Below are positions 48,397 through 56,664 of a DNA stretch of 64,000 nt, piece by piece. The stretch's first letter is position 1, and every line of letters begins with the position of its first letter. This DNA is from DATLFA01 sp035525225. Its GTDB lineage: Bacteria > Actinomycetota > Acidimicrobiia > Acidimicrobiales > WLNW01. Made by a program: the position numbers and the translations under genes. The DNA is taken from the NCBI GenBank assembly GCA_035525225.1, contig DATLFA010000058.1:62001-126000 (forward strand), given 5' to 3'. The notes beneath the pieces are model-generated. The model saw only the letters and a list, made by a program, of their open reading frames with translations, made no database searches and was not told the DNA's origin.

Positions 48397-49800
48397 TTAG
48401 TTGCCGGTCTTGATCCGTTGGATCAATTCGGTGACCTGGTCGTAGATCTGTCGTCGTTCCGGCATCAGCGCGCCGATCTTTTCCACAGCATGGATCACGG
48501 TGGTGTGGTCGCGTCCGCCGAACTCGCGGGCGATCGCGGGATAGCTGAGGTCGGTGAGCTCTCGCGTCACGTACATCGCGATCTGACGAGAGGTGACGAG
48601 CGGTCGGCGCCGGCTCTGCCCGGTGATCTCCTCAATGGGGAACCCGAACATGTCGGAGGTCTTGTCGAGTATGAGACGCGGTGTGATCGGCCGCGGTTGT
48701 TGTCCGTTGACGATGTCGCCGAGCACGCGTCGCGCGAGATCGACGGTCAACGGCTGCTGCGTCAAGCTCGAATATGCCGTGACCCGGATCAGTGCTCCTT
48801 CGAGCTCGCGGATGTTGTCGGTGATGTTCTCCGCGATGAAGGTCAGCACACCTTCGTTGATCCCGAACGGGTCGCGTTCGGCCTTCTTGCGCAAGATCGC
48901 CATACGGGTTTCGAGGTCGGGGGGCTGGATATCGGTGATCAGGCCCATCTTGAAGCGACTGCGCAGCCGGTCTTCGAGCGTCGGGATGGAGTCGGGAGGC
49001 CGATCGGACGACAGCACGATCTGGCGGTTGGCCTGATGCAGCGAGTTGAAGGTGTGGAAGAACTCTTCTTGGAGGCCTTCTTTGCCTTCCATGAACTGGA
49101 TGTCGTCGACGAGCAGGACGTCGATCTCGCGGTAGCGCCGCTTGAAGTCGCTCATCATGTTGGTGCGGATGGCGTCGACGAACTGGTTGAGGAACGCTTC
49201 GGTCGAGACGTAGCGCACGGTGTAGGTCGGGTAGTGCGCGTGGACGTATTGGCGGATGGCCTGCAGCAGGTGGGTCTTGCCCAGACCGGCGGCTCCGTAG
49301 ATGAACAACGGGTTGTAGGAGCGAGCGGGGGTTTCGGCCACAGCCAGTGCGGCGGCCTGGGCGAACCGGTTGGAAGTACCGGTGACGAAGGCGTCGAAGG
49401 TGTACCGCTCGTTGACCGCCTCGTGCTGGCCCAGGTGGTCGGGCCGGCCGATGACGATGGCGCGGGGTACCCGCAGATCGATGGAGTCGACATCCCCTTC
49501 CCAGGTGGTGGGTGCGGCAGCGTCGTTTGCGGGTTCGGTCTCGACGAGGATCATCAGGTCGACCTCGGCCATGCCGGCGTCGGCGAGCGCATCGCGGAGC
49601 AAACCGAGGTAACGACCCTCGATGCGTTCTTTCACGAGCAGGCTGGGGACGGCGATCATGAACTGCTCATCGTCGAGCACCAAGGGCTGGATGGCATTGA
49701 ACGTCGTCTGCCAGACGGCGTCGGAAACCTGGGGTCGGATACTCCCGCTACAGGTTGTCCACAGGCCGGCGGCATCGCTGCGATCGTCGGGGATGTTCAT
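48397..49800 (-). CDS. dnaA: Chromosomal replication initiator DnaA
   Basis: A 467-residue AAA+ protein. The N-terminal domain I is short; Walker A GAAGLGKT lies at residues 169-176, Walker B VLLVDDIQFM and sensor LSSDRPP follow, and the DNA-binding domain IV contains YPAIAREFGGRDHTTVIHAVEKI. It binds DnaA boxes, forms the ATP-dependent filament and melts oriC. ATG 49800 is used (GGAA 6 nt upstream); GTG 49812 would add four residues. A perfect TTGTCCACA box (49755-49763) lies inside its 5' coding region. Confidence 0.97.
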   Translation of the reverse strand: MNIPDDRSDAAGLWTTCSGSIRPQVSDAVWQTTFNAIQPLVLDDEQFMIAVPSLLVKERIEGRYLGLLRDALADAGMAEVDLMILVETEPANDAAAPTTWEGDVDSIDLRVPRAIVIGRPDHLGQHEAVNERYTFDAFVTGTSNRFAQAAALAVAETPARSYNPLFIYGAAGLGKTHLLQAIRQYVHAHYPTYTVRYVSTEAFLNQFVDAIRTNMMSDFKRRYREIDVLLVDDIQFMEGKEGLQEEFFHTFNSLHQANRQIVLSSDRPPDSIPTLEDRLRSRFKMGLITDIQPPDLETRMAILRKKAERDPFGINEGVLTFIAENITDNIRELEGALIRVTAYSSLTQQPLTVDLARRVLGDIVNGQQPRPITPRLILDKTSDMFGFPIEEITGQSRRRPLVTSRQIAMYVTRELTDLSYPAIAREFGGRDHTTVIHAVEKIGALMPERRQIYDQVTELIQRIKTGN

Positions 49801-50139
49801 GATGGTTTCCACATCTGTGGAATGTGCTGGGGATGAGGCTGTCGAAACGAGGCTGTTGGTGAAACGTCACAGAAACGTCACGAGGGCGGCGCACCGTATC
49901 ACCGCACCGCTCGTCGTGCCACCGGTCTGTGGATTGTCGTATCCCCGCAGCTCACCGCCAGTGTTGCGCGTCGCCGAGCCGGCCGAGCAGGCGCGTCGGC
50001 GGCTCGGTCTGACACTTCGTCAAGTCGGCGGATACACTCACTCTCCGCAGGTGCGCTCGGGTCATTCGACCGAGCACCACGCGCCACATTCCGCGGTCAT
50101 CGCGGCACGCTGCGTGGCGAACGTTCGAGGAGGCGAAAG
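49801..50139. promoter_or_regulatory. dnaA-rpmH divergent control region
   Basis: This 339-bp region has three notable pieces. A near-palindrome of two DnaA-box cores (TTCCACA-TC-TGTGGAA, 49807-49822) lies 6 bp from the dnaA ATG. A direct repeat GAAACGTCAC (49861-49870 and 49872-49881, 11-bp period) has the spacing expected of OmpR-family sites such as MtrA. The rpmH promoter CTGACA (50009-50014), 18-bp spacer, TACACT (50033-50038) follows. A CAATCCACA box lies on the minus strand at 49928-49936. No gene is seen. Confidence 0.6.
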
Positions 50140-50274
50140 ATGAAGCGGACCTATCAGCCGAATGTTCGGCGACGGTCGAAGCGGCACGGATTCCGCAAGC
50201 GGATGAGCACGCGTGCCGGCCAAGCAGTCGTGCGGGCTCGCCGGCGCAAGGGTCGGGCGAAGTTGACGGCTTGA
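50140..50274 (+). CDS. rpmH: 50S ribosomal protein L34
   Basis: A 44-residue, very basic protein: MKRTYQPNVRRRSKRHGFRK and RMSTRAGQAVVRARRRKGR match L34 almost throughout. It belongs to the large ribosomal subunit. GAGGAGG lies 7-13 nt upstream of ATG 50140. A CTGACA/TACACT promoter lies about 100 bp upstream. The stop codon overlaps the rnpA start. Confidence 0.98.
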   Translation: MKRTYQPNVRRRSKRHGFRKRMSTRAGQAVVRARRRKGRAKLTA

Positions 50275-50612
50275 TTTCCGGGGTCGCTCGTCGTGCCCGC
50301 CTGGAGCTGCTGCGCAGCGGGGTTTCGGTGCGAGCAGGCCCACTCTCGGTGCGCTACGCCCCTACCGGTGGCGCCGGCGCCGAAGTGGCCTATGCGATCC
50401 GGCGAAGCGGCGGTTCGGCGGTGGTGCGCAACCGGTGTCGCCGGCGATTGCGGGCCTGCCTGCGTCAACTCGACCAGCGAGGCGACCTTCGCCCCGGGGT
50501 CTACCTGGTCGGAATACGCGACGAGGCCGTAGAAGCGGCCTATCAAGAGTTGGAGAAATGGATGAGCCAAGCCATCGAAGCGCTGGCCAGGCGGAACGAG
50601 ACAACGCGGTGA
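50271..50612 (+). CDS. rnpA: Ribonuclease P protein component
   Basis: A 113-residue RnpA. The diagnostic motif is SGGSAVVRNRCRRRLRA in the middle, following a beta-strand region (LSVRYAPTGGAG). It binds RNase P RNA and enhances 5'-leader cleavage of pre-tRNA. TTG 50271 overlaps the rpmH stop codon, a common arrangement. The RNase P RNA gene is not in the window. Confidence 0.93.
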   Translation: MISGVARRARLELLRSGVSVRAGPLSVRYAPTGGAGAEVAYAIRRSGGSAVVRNRCRRRLRACLRQLDQRGDLRPGVYLVGIRDEAVEAAYQELEKWMSQAIEALARRNETTR

Positions 50613-50839
50613 GCCTCCCGGCGCGCGCGATGCTGCGGTTCGTGCGCGGCTACCAACACGTTTTTGCCTACCGTTCGAGCCCCTGTCGCTATCTCCCGAC
50701 GTGTTCCAATTACGCCCTCGATGCCGTCGAGCGCCATGGCGCTGCTCGCGGCGGCGCCATGGCGCTGCGCCGCATCACCCGCTGTCATCCATGGAGCTCA
50801 TCGGGTTGGGACCCCGTGCCTGAGCGGAAGGCCCGCTGA
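50609..50839 (+). CDS. yidD: Membrane-protein insertion efficiency factor YidD
   Basis: A 76-residue YidD with an amphipathic start (MLRFVRGYQHVF), the Cys-containing core YRSSPCRYLPTCSNYALDAVERHG, and the C-terminal segment RITRCHPW. Three conserved Cys are present. It assists YidC-dependent membrane insertion at the cytoplasmic membrane. GTG 50609 overlaps the rnpA stop by 4 bp (GTGA) and its TGA overlaps the yidC ATG. Confidence 0.95.
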   Translation: MSLPARAMLRFVRGYQHVFAYRSSPCRYLPTCSNYALDAVERHGAARGGAMALRRITRCHPWSSSGWDPVPERKAR

Positions 50840-52017
50840 TGCTCGACGGCGTCTTCGACCTTTTCGCCAACGTGCTGGCGTGGCTGTACTCGTGGCTGCA
50901 CTCCTACGGCTTCGCCATCACCGCCCTCACCCTCGTGGTGATGGCGATCACCACGCCGCTGACCTACAAGGGCACCAAGTCGATGCTGCAGATGCAGCGT
51001 TTGCAGCCTCAGCTCAAGGCCATTCAAGCGCGCCATAAGGGTGATCGCGAGAAGATGAATGAGGAACTTCTCAAGTTTTACAAGGCGAACAACATCAATC
51101 CCGTCGGTGGATGTTTGCCCCTGATCATTCAGATGCCCGTCTTTTTCATCCTCTTTCAGGTGGTCCAGGGTCTGACCAGACGAGTCACCAACGTGGGCTT
51201 GCAGGCGGGAGTAGCGGCCACAGATTTGCTCCCGGGGCAGGGTCAACTGACCAGGGCCGAGTCCCCATTGCGCGACTTCCAACCGAAGTATATCTCGACG
51301 GATTCGCAGCTTTATCAAGATCTTTCGGGCACCAACCGCATGAAGTCTTGGGGTCTCGATATGGCGGAGAGTGCCAGCAAGGCGCTCACTGATTCGATTG
51401 GTCATGCCCTCCCCTATTTGCTACTGATCGTCGGCGTATTAGTTACGGGCATCATCCAGCAGCGGCAAATAGCAGGTCGCAATACCTCGGCACAAATCAA
51501 TCCTCAGCAGCAGATGATCATGAAATTAATGCCGATCTTTCTGCCGGTATTTTCGTTTGCTATGCCGGCCGGTTTGGTCGTTTATTTTATAGTGTCCAAC
51601 CTGTGGCGGATCGGCCAGCAGGCCTTCATCACCCGCAAGTTCTATACGGGCGAGCATGCCCTGGGGAACCTCGTGGCGGCCGCCCGCGGGTCCGCGGTGG
51701 AAGAGGAGCCCGAAGTCATCGAGACCGACGTCGAGGCGACGACGAAGAAGACCGACGGCGAGTCGGCCAAACCCGCGGTGGGCCGCAACCGTTCGACCAT
51801 GGCGCGCAACTCGAATCGAGTGGGCGGTCGGTTACGGGAGCTCGATACGAAACCGGCCGAGCGCAAAAAGCCGGATACGAAACCGGCCGAGCGCAAAAAG
51901 CCGGTGGCGCGCCAAAGGACAGAGAAGAAAGGCGCGAGCGAACCCGCCGCGTCCCCCAAATTCACGTCCCGCCGAGTGACACCGAAGAGCGGCGACGGCA
52001 AGGGCAAGAGGAAGTAG
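50839..52017 (+). CDS. yidC: Membrane protein insertase YidC
   Basis: A 392-residue actinobacterial YidC. It lacks the large periplasmic domain of Gram-negatives. Recognisable blocks are the first helix YGFAITALTLVVMAITTPLTYKGT, the cytoplasmic loop MQRLQPQLKAIQARHKGDREKMNEEL, and GGCLPLIIQMPVFFILFQVV, with further membrane helices near residues 180-260. The C-terminal tail is Lys/Arg-rich and contains a tandem duplication. A segment at about 51040-51600 is visibly more AT-rich (TTT, TTA, ATA codons) than its neighbours. Confidence 0.95.
   Translation: MLDGVFDLFANVLAWLYSWLHSYGFAITALTLVVMAITTPLTYKGTKSMLQMQRLQPQLKAIQARHKGDREKMNEELLKFYKANNINPVGGCLPLIIQMPVFFILFQVVQGLTRRVTNVGLQAGVAATDLLPGQGQLTRAESPLRDFQPKYISTDSQLYQDLSGTNRMKSWGLDMAESASKALTDSIGHALPYLLLIVGVLVTGIIQQRQIAGRNTSAQINPQQQMIMKLMPIFLPVFSFAMPAGLVVYFIVSNLWRIGQQAFITRKFYTGEHALGNLVAAARGSAVEEEPEVIETDVEATTKKTDGESAKPAVGRNRSTMARNSNRVGGRLRELDTKPAERKKPDTKPAERKKPVARQRTEKKGASEPAASPKFTSRRVTPKSGDGKGKRK
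51844..51903. repeat. 30-bp tandem duplication inside yidC
   Basis: Two identical 30-bp units (51844-51873, 51874-51903) encode DTKPAERKKP twice in the basic tail of YidC. In-frame duplication; copy number may vary between strains. Confidence 0.9.
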
Positions 52018-52024
52018 CAGGCAC

Positions 52025-53002
52025 ATGGAATGGGTAGAAGTAACCGGCCGGACGGTCGAAGAGGCCAAAGAACTCGCCCTCGACCGCCTCGGCGTCGACG
52101 AGCGCGATGCCGAGTTCGAAGTCATCGAGGAGCCGCGCGCCGGATTCTTCGGCCGCCTGAAGGGTGAGGCGCGGGTGCGGGCACGCGTCAAGCCCGCACT
52201 GAGGGGCAAGCCCGACTCCGGTGGTGGCCGCAACCGTCGCCGTGGTCGTCAGCGCACCGGCGCGGGATCCGAAACGGAGTCGGGCGGGGGAGCACCCGTA
52301 GCGGCGGCGACCAAGGTGAAACCGCGTTCGGCCCCACGGGCGAGCACCGCTCGTGTGGACGATGCGGCGGCGGACGGATCAGAGATCGACAGCGACGCCG
52401 GCTCGGACAGTGGCGGCGAGGCGGCGACTGTTGTGGGTGGCTCCCGCCGGCGCGGCGGTCGCGGACGCGGTGGCCGACCGGCCGGGCGATCCGGGGACAT
52501 CGACGAGGTCAACCGAAAGGAAGGCAATCCCGTGACATTGGAAACGCAAGTCCGGATCACCGAGGAGTTCGCAAAGGGACTCGTGCACGCCTTTGGTTAT
52601 GAGGCAGAGACGACGGCCGAGACCGCGGAGGATCAAGAGTCGGCAGAAGTCCGTATCGAGGGGGGCGAGCTGGGATTGCTGATCGGCCCCAAGGGCCGCA
52701 CGCTCGCCGCGATCAACGAGATCAGCCGAGCCGTCGTACTGCGCCAACTCGATGCCGCGCCCGAGGGGCGCGTGCACGTGGACATTTCTGGTTACCGCCA
52801 GCGCCGTCGCGAAGCGCTCGAGCGCTTCGCCCGGTCGGTGGCCGAAGAAGTGGTTTCTTCCGGCCGGGCCAAGGCCCTCGAGCCGATGTCGGCCGCAGAC
52901 CGCAAGGTCGTCCACGATGCGGTGGGCGAGATCGACGGGGTGCAGACGTCCTCCGAGGGCGAGGAACCCTCCCGCCGAGTGGTGATCTCACCGGCGAGCT
53001 GA
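52025..53002 (+). CDS. khpB: RNA-binding protein Jag / KhpB
   Basis: A 325-residue protein with an N-terminal Jag-N domain (VEVTGRTVEEAKELALDRLGVDERDAEFEVIEEP), a disordered Gly/Arg/Ser linker, a KH domain (LLIGPKGRTLAAINEIS) and a C-terminal R3H domain (DISGYRQRRREALERFARSVAEEV). It binds RNA, usually with KhpA, and influences cell-division or envelope gene expression. It is the standard neighbour of yidC, 7 bp downstream. Confidence 0.95.
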   Translation: MEWVEVTGRTVEEAKELALDRLGVDERDAEFEVIEEPRAGFFGRLKGEARVRARVKPALRGKPDSGGGRNRRRGRQRTGAGSETESGGGAPVAAATKVKPRSAPRASTARVDDAAADGSEIDSDAGSDSGGEAATVVGGSRRRGGRGRGGRPAGRSGDIDEVNRKEGNPVTLETQVRITEEFAKGLVHAFGYEAETTAETAEDQESAEVRIEGGELGLLIGPKGRTLAAINEISRAVVLRQLDAAPEGRVHVDISGYRQRRREALERFARSVAEEVVSSGRAKALEPMSAADRKVVHDAVGEIDGVQTSSEGEEPSRRVVISPAS

Positions 53003-53049
53003 GTGGCCGGCCGGGCCCCGATCCCGGTGCGGCGGGAAGAGAGGCCCGA

Positions 53050-53706
53050 ATGGGTGGCCTGCTCGATGAGGTGTTGGGCGATGCCCAGCACCGCGGCTTT
53101 TTGGGCTCGGGCGAGATCGACGGATTCGTGCGCCATGCGCTCGGCTACCTCGAGGGCTTGGGTGAGGTGGCGGGGCAGGGCGATGGGGCGGACCTCGGTC
53201 CGGGCGGGGGCATCCCCGGCCTCGTGCTCGCAGCCCAGCTCCCTGCGACGAACTGGCACCTGATCGAACGCAGCCGGGGCCGAGCGGATTGGTTGACTCG
53301 TGCGGTGGCGCGCCTCGGAATGGCCGACCGGGTGATGGTGCACCACGAGGCGGCAGAGATCGCCGGCCGGGGCCCGCTGCGGAGTCGCTGTGGGTTCGTG
53401 GTGGCTCGGAGGTTTGCCGCCCCCGCGGTCGCCGCCGAGTGCGCGGCGCCGCTCCTGCGCGTTGGTGGCCGTGCGGTCTTCAGTGACTTGCGGGGCCCGA
53501 GCGGCCCTTTGAGCGGGGGGCGGGGCCCGAGCGGCCCTTTGAGCGGGGCCCGGTGGGACGAGGATCAACTCGCCATCCTCGGAATGGTCCTTGTGCGAAG
53601 CTGGCAGAGCGACGAAGGGACCTACGTACTGCTCGAGCAGCGTACGGGCTGCCCCGATCGATTTCCGCGCAGTCCGGGGGTTCCGGTCCGCCGTCCGCTA
53701 TTCTGA
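53050..53706 (+). CDS. rsmG: 16S rRNA (guanine-527-N7)-methyltransferase RsmG
   Basis: A 218-residue GidB/RsmG protein with the SAM motif DLGPGGGIPGLVLA near residue 47 and the LIERSRGRADWL acid strand, methylating G527 of 16S rRNA. It is about normal size but contains an in-frame insertion RGPSGPLSGGRGPSGPLSG near residue 150, exactly two family-A repeat copies. Resistance to aminoglycosides depends on this enzyme in other bacteria. ATG 53050 has GGAAGAGAGG upstream. Confidence 0.9.
   Translation: MGGLLDEVLGDAQHRGFLGSGEIDGFVRHALGYLEGLGEVAGQGDGADLGPGGGIPGLVLAAQLPATNWHLIERSRGRADWLTRAVARLGMADRVMVHHEAAEIAGRGPLRSRCGFVVARRFAAPAVAAECAAPLLRVGGRAVFSDLRGPSGPLSGGRGPSGPLSGARWDEDQLAILGMVLVRSWQSDEGTYVLLEQRTGCPDRFPRSPGVPVRRPLF
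53492..53548. repeat. Family-A short repeat, two tandem copies inside rsmG
   Basis: The reverse complement of the family-A core (GAGCGGCCCTTTGAGCGG, after GGGCCC) occurs twice with a 30-bp period. The copies are translated in frame as GPSGPLSG units and give rsmG an insertion of about 20 residues relative to expectation. Confidence 0.85.
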
Positions 53707-53738
53707 GGGGCTGTCGGTTGGTGGACCGGAACGAACCG

Positions 53739-53754
53739 TGTTTCACGTGAAACA
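53739..53754. promoter_or_regulatory. parS: parS centromere site (perfect)
   Basis: TGTTTCACGTGAAACA matches the universal ParB-binding consensus exactly. It lies 33 bp after the rsmG stop and about 75 bp before the parA start, where ParB also commonly autoregulates. Confidence 0.97.
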
Positions 53755-53776
53755 CTCGGCAAACTCCCCGTGATTT

Positions 53777-53792
53777 TGTTTCACGTGGAACA
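53777..53792. promoter_or_regulatory. parS: parS centromere site (one mismatch)
   Basis: TGTTTCACGTGGAACA differs from the consensus at one base. It is 38 bp downstream of the first site, in the same parA leader. Confidence 0.9.
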
Positions 53793-53828
53793 CTGCGGCA
53801 CAATCGTGCCGATCTTTTGGGAGGCGTC

Positions 53829-54611
53829 TTGCCCGAGCAATCTCTCCGAAAGCGACGAGTGCTTGCCGTCGCCAACCAAAAGGGCGGCGTCGGCAAAACC
53901 ACCACCGCCGTCAATCTGGGGGCAAGTCTGGCTGAGCTGGGCTATCGAACCCTGGTGATCGATCTCGATCCACAGGCCAACGCCACTACCGGGCTCGGCC
54001 TGGATCCGCGCTCGATCGAAACATCGATGTACGACGTGATGCTGCGCGAGATTCCGCTCGAAGACTGCATCGAGCCAACGGTCGTCAAGAACCTCTTCGT
54101 GGCGCCTTCCAGCCTCGATCTTGCCGGCGCCGAAATCGAGCTCGTCCCGGTGTTCTCACGAGAACGCAGACTCGGCAACGCGGTGGCGGCCGTCCGTGAC
54201 GAATACGATTTCATCCTCATCGACTGCCCGCCCTCGCTCGGCCTGCTGACCGTCAACGCGCTCGCGGCAGCGTCCGAGGTGCTGGTGCCGATTCAGTGCG
54301 AGTACTACGCGCTCGAAGGACTCGGCCAACTGTTACGTAACGTCGAGCTGGTGCGCAAGAACCTCAATCCGATTCTCGAGGTGACAACCATCGTCCTCGT
54401 GATGTACGACGGGCGAACGAAGCTCGCGGAGCAGGTAGCCGAAGAGGTTCGAGGGCACTTCGGCGACAAGGTGAAGAAACAGATGGTGCCCCGCAGCGTT
54501 CGCCTGTCGGAGGCGCCGTCGTTCGGCCAACCGATCACCACCTTTGATCCGTCGTCGCGTGGTGCAGTTGCCTATCGTCTGTTGGCGAAGGAGGTGGCCG
54601 GCGATGAATAA
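53829..54611 (+). CDS. parA: Chromosome partitioning ATPase ParA (Soj)
   Basis: A 260-residue deviant-Walker ATPase: ANQKGGVGKTTTAVNLGASLAELGY (Walker A with signature Lys) near residue 16, VIDLDPQANAT (Walker A' Asp), and YDFILIDCPPSLGLLTVNAL (Walker B). It binds nucleoid DNA in its ATP state and is moved by ParB-parS complexes. TTG 53829 is chosen as GGGAGG lies just upstream; TTG 53817 would add four residues. It ends overlapping parB by 8 bp. Confidence 0.96.
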   Translation: MPEQSLRKRRVLAVANQKGGVGKTTTAVNLGASLAELGYRTLVIDLDPQANATTGLGLDPRSIETSMYDVMLREIPLEDCIEPTVVKNLFVAPSSLDLAGAEIELVPVFSRERRLGNAVAAVRDEYDFILIDCPPSLGLLTVNALAAASEVLVPIQCEYYALEGLGQLLRNVELVRKNLNPILEVTTIVLVMYDGRTKLAEQVAEEVRGHFGDKVKKQMVPRSVRLSEAPSFGQPITTFDPSSRGAVAYRLLAKEVAGDE

Positions 54612-55536
54612 GCGCAGTGGTGGTCTCGGGCGAGGCCTGGGGGCGTTGATTCCGAGCGGTGGCGCGCTGAGCACTGCCGCGGGCTCGTCGCTCACCGAGC
54701 TTCCGGTGGCGTCGGTGATACCCAACCGATTCCAACCGCGCGAGCATTTCGGCGAGGAGGCCTTGGCCTCGCTCACCGCATCGATCCGCGAGGTGGGCGT
54801 GCTGCAGCCGATTCTCGTGCGTCCGGCCGTTGATGATCAGTACGAGATCATCGCCGGGGAGCGGCGGTGGCGCGCCGCCAAGCGCGCCGGCCTGCAACAC
54901 ATCCCGGCCATCGTGCGCGAGGTCGAGGACACCGCCGCACTCGAGCACGCGCTCGTCGAGAATCTCCACCGCCAGGATCTCAACCCACTCGAAGAAGCGG
55001 CGGCCTATCAACAGCTCTTGGAAGATTTCGGGCTGACGCAAGAGCTCGTGGCGCAGCGCGTCGGTCGCAGTCGATCGGCAGTCGCGAACACGCTGCGGCT
55101 CTTCCAGTTGCCGCCGTCGCTGCAAAGAATGATCGCCGACGGACGGCTCACCGCCGGGCACGCCCGTGCACTCCTCGCGACGCCGGACCGAGACCTGCAG
55201 GAAGAACTGGCCGATGAGATCTTGAATCGCGGGTTATCGGTCCGCGACATCGAGCAACTCGTCCGCGACCGTCTCGCTCCCCCCGCCGACCCCGAGGTGG
55301 CGCAAAAACCAGAAGGGGGCTCGGCGGGATCGGCCGGTGGCGTGCGGCAACCGGCGCCGTTGCGCGAGCCGGCGGTGCTCGAGCTGGAGGAGCTGTTGTC
55401 CGTTCGGCTCAACACGCGGGTCTCGGTGAGTCTCTCGGGCAAACGGGGCCGGGTCGTGGTCGAGTTTGCCGATCTCGACGACCTCGAGCGCATCTATCGC
55501 GTGATCACGCCGCCGGGTACCGTGCTCGACGGCTGA
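54604..55536 (+). CDS. parB: Chromosome partitioning protein ParB (Spo0J)
   Basis: A 310-residue ParB. It has the N-terminal motif GLGRGLGALIP and the CTPase domain with VIPNRFQPREHF, YEIIAGERRWRAAKRAGL and ENLHRQDLNPLEEAAAYQ. The helix-turn-helix (LTQELVAQRVGRSRSAVANTLRLFQLP) and a C-terminal dimerisation domain follow. It loads on parS and slides as a CTP clamp. ATG 54604 overlaps parA. Confidence 0.97.
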   Translation: MNKRSGGLGRGLGALIPSGGALSTAAGSSLTELPVASVIPNRFQPREHFGEEALASLTASIREVGVLQPILVRPAVDDQYEIIAGERRWRAAKRAGLQHIPAIVREVEDTAALEHALVENLHRQDLNPLEEAAAYQQLLEDFGLTQELVAQRVGRSRSAVANTLRLFQLPPSLQRMIADGRLTAGHARALLATPDRDLQEELADEILNRGLSVRDIEQLVRDRLAPPADPEVAQKPEGGSAGSAGGVRQPAPLREPAVLELEELLSVRLNTRVSVSLSGKRGRVVVEFADLDDLERIYRVITPPGTVLDG

Positions 55537-55628
55537 GCCGGCAAACTCTCGCCCTCGCTGTGACCGTTGCCATCGACGTGGACTATCCATAGGCTTTTCC
55601 ACACCTTGTGGGTGAAGGAAACCGTCAA

Positions 55629-56606
55629 CTACTCATTTAAAGGAGGGCGTTGCACCCATTGCTGCAACGCCTCGACGAGCGCCGCCGCCACGCCCGCGTT
55701 TCGACCAACGACTCGGGAGGGCGAGCCGATACGGCACACGACGGCGGGCATGCGGGTCTCCCGAAGGATCGCCACCCGCATAGCGCTTGCGGTGCCGCTG
55801 GCGGAGCCGAGCGCTGCCGGTAGGAGCTGCGCGCAGATCTCGGCGAGTTGCAGCCCACCGGCAGAGGTGAACCCGGTCGTCGCGAAGTACGCCACGTCGC
55901 AGCCGTCCTCGTCGCTCGGCGTCACGGCGAGGAAGACCTCGGCCCCGAACTCGTTGGCGTTGCGCGCCTGGGTCGACCAGTCGGGATGGTGCTCCTCGAG
56001 CACCACCGCACCCTGCTCGCGGATCTGTCGGCCGACCAGATGCACAAGGGCGTGGAATGGCCCGTTCTGGCCGACGGCGACCCGCAGCCCGGCCAACTGG
56101 CGGGGACGGCTGCGCAGCGCTTCGTGATCGCGGACCTGGGCCACCGATCGCGAGGTGTCGGCTCGGGCGCTCAGCCGAAGGAGCTCGGCAATGGTCTGTT
56201 GCCCGGCGACCCCATCGGAGGTGAGGCCGGCATTGCGCTGAAAGTCGGCTACTGCCCGCTCGGTTTCGGGCCCGAAGATTCCATCGGCGCGCCCGGCATC
56301 GAACCCGAGCGAGCCGAGGCGCAGTTGGAGATCCGCGATGTCGTCACCCCGCAGCATCGGCTGCGTGTAGTAGACGGCTCGGTCGCCGAGCTTGTAGCTG
56401 GCTTCGACAAGCGTGTTCCACGTGGCCTGATCGCAGATGCCGGTCGCGTCGAGGCCGTGCGCCGCTTGGAAGAGCTCGATGGCGGCGGCCGTCGAGGGGC
56501 TGTAGTGCGCGAGGTCAGCGGTCAGGCGGTGGCCGATCGCGGCCAGCCGGCGGTGGAGGTCGCGGACCTCCTCACCGGACGCCCCGACCGAGAGCGGCAG
56601 ACTCAT
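55629..56606 (-). CDS. cwlM: CwlM-like peptidoglycan-biosynthesis regulator / amidase
   Basis: A 325-residue protein with two peptidoglycan-binding repeats (SVGASGEEVRDLHRRLAAIGH at residues 6-26; MLRGDDIADLQLRLGSLGFD near residue 84) and an amidase-3-like C-terminal domain (LVHLVGRQIREQGAVVLEEHHPDWSTQARNANEF). The gene lies next to trxA/trxB exactly as Rv3915 cwlM does; in mycobacteria the phosphorylated cytosolic CwlM activates MurA rather than cutting wall. ATG 56606; convergent with parB. Confidence 0.88.
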   Translation of the reverse strand: MSLPLSVGASGEEVRDLHRRLAAIGHRLTADLAHYSPSTAAAIELFQAAHGLDATGICDQATWNTLVEASYKLGDRAVYYTQPMLRGDDIADLQLRLGSLGFDAGRADGIFGPETERAVADFQRNAGLTSDGVAGQQTIAELLRLSARADTSRSVAQVRDHEALRSRPRQLAGLRVAVGQNGPFHALVHLVGRQIREQGAVVLEEHHPDWSTQARNANEFGAEVFLAVTPSDEDGCDVAYFATTGFTSAGGLQLAEICAQLLPAALGSASGTASAMRVAILRETRMPAVVCRIGSPSRVVGRNAGVAAALVEALQQWVQRPPLNE

Positions 56607-56664
56607 TGCGTATCCACGACGGGGAATTGGCCGCGACGGCGCCGCGCCCGCCGACCGCCGGCGG

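Noticed and set aside
47623..49836. 737-codon open frame on the plus strand opposite dnaN and dnaA
   Set aside because: It lies entirely antisense to two core genes with clear domains. Long antisense frames are expected in such GC-rich DNA and it shows no recognisable motif.
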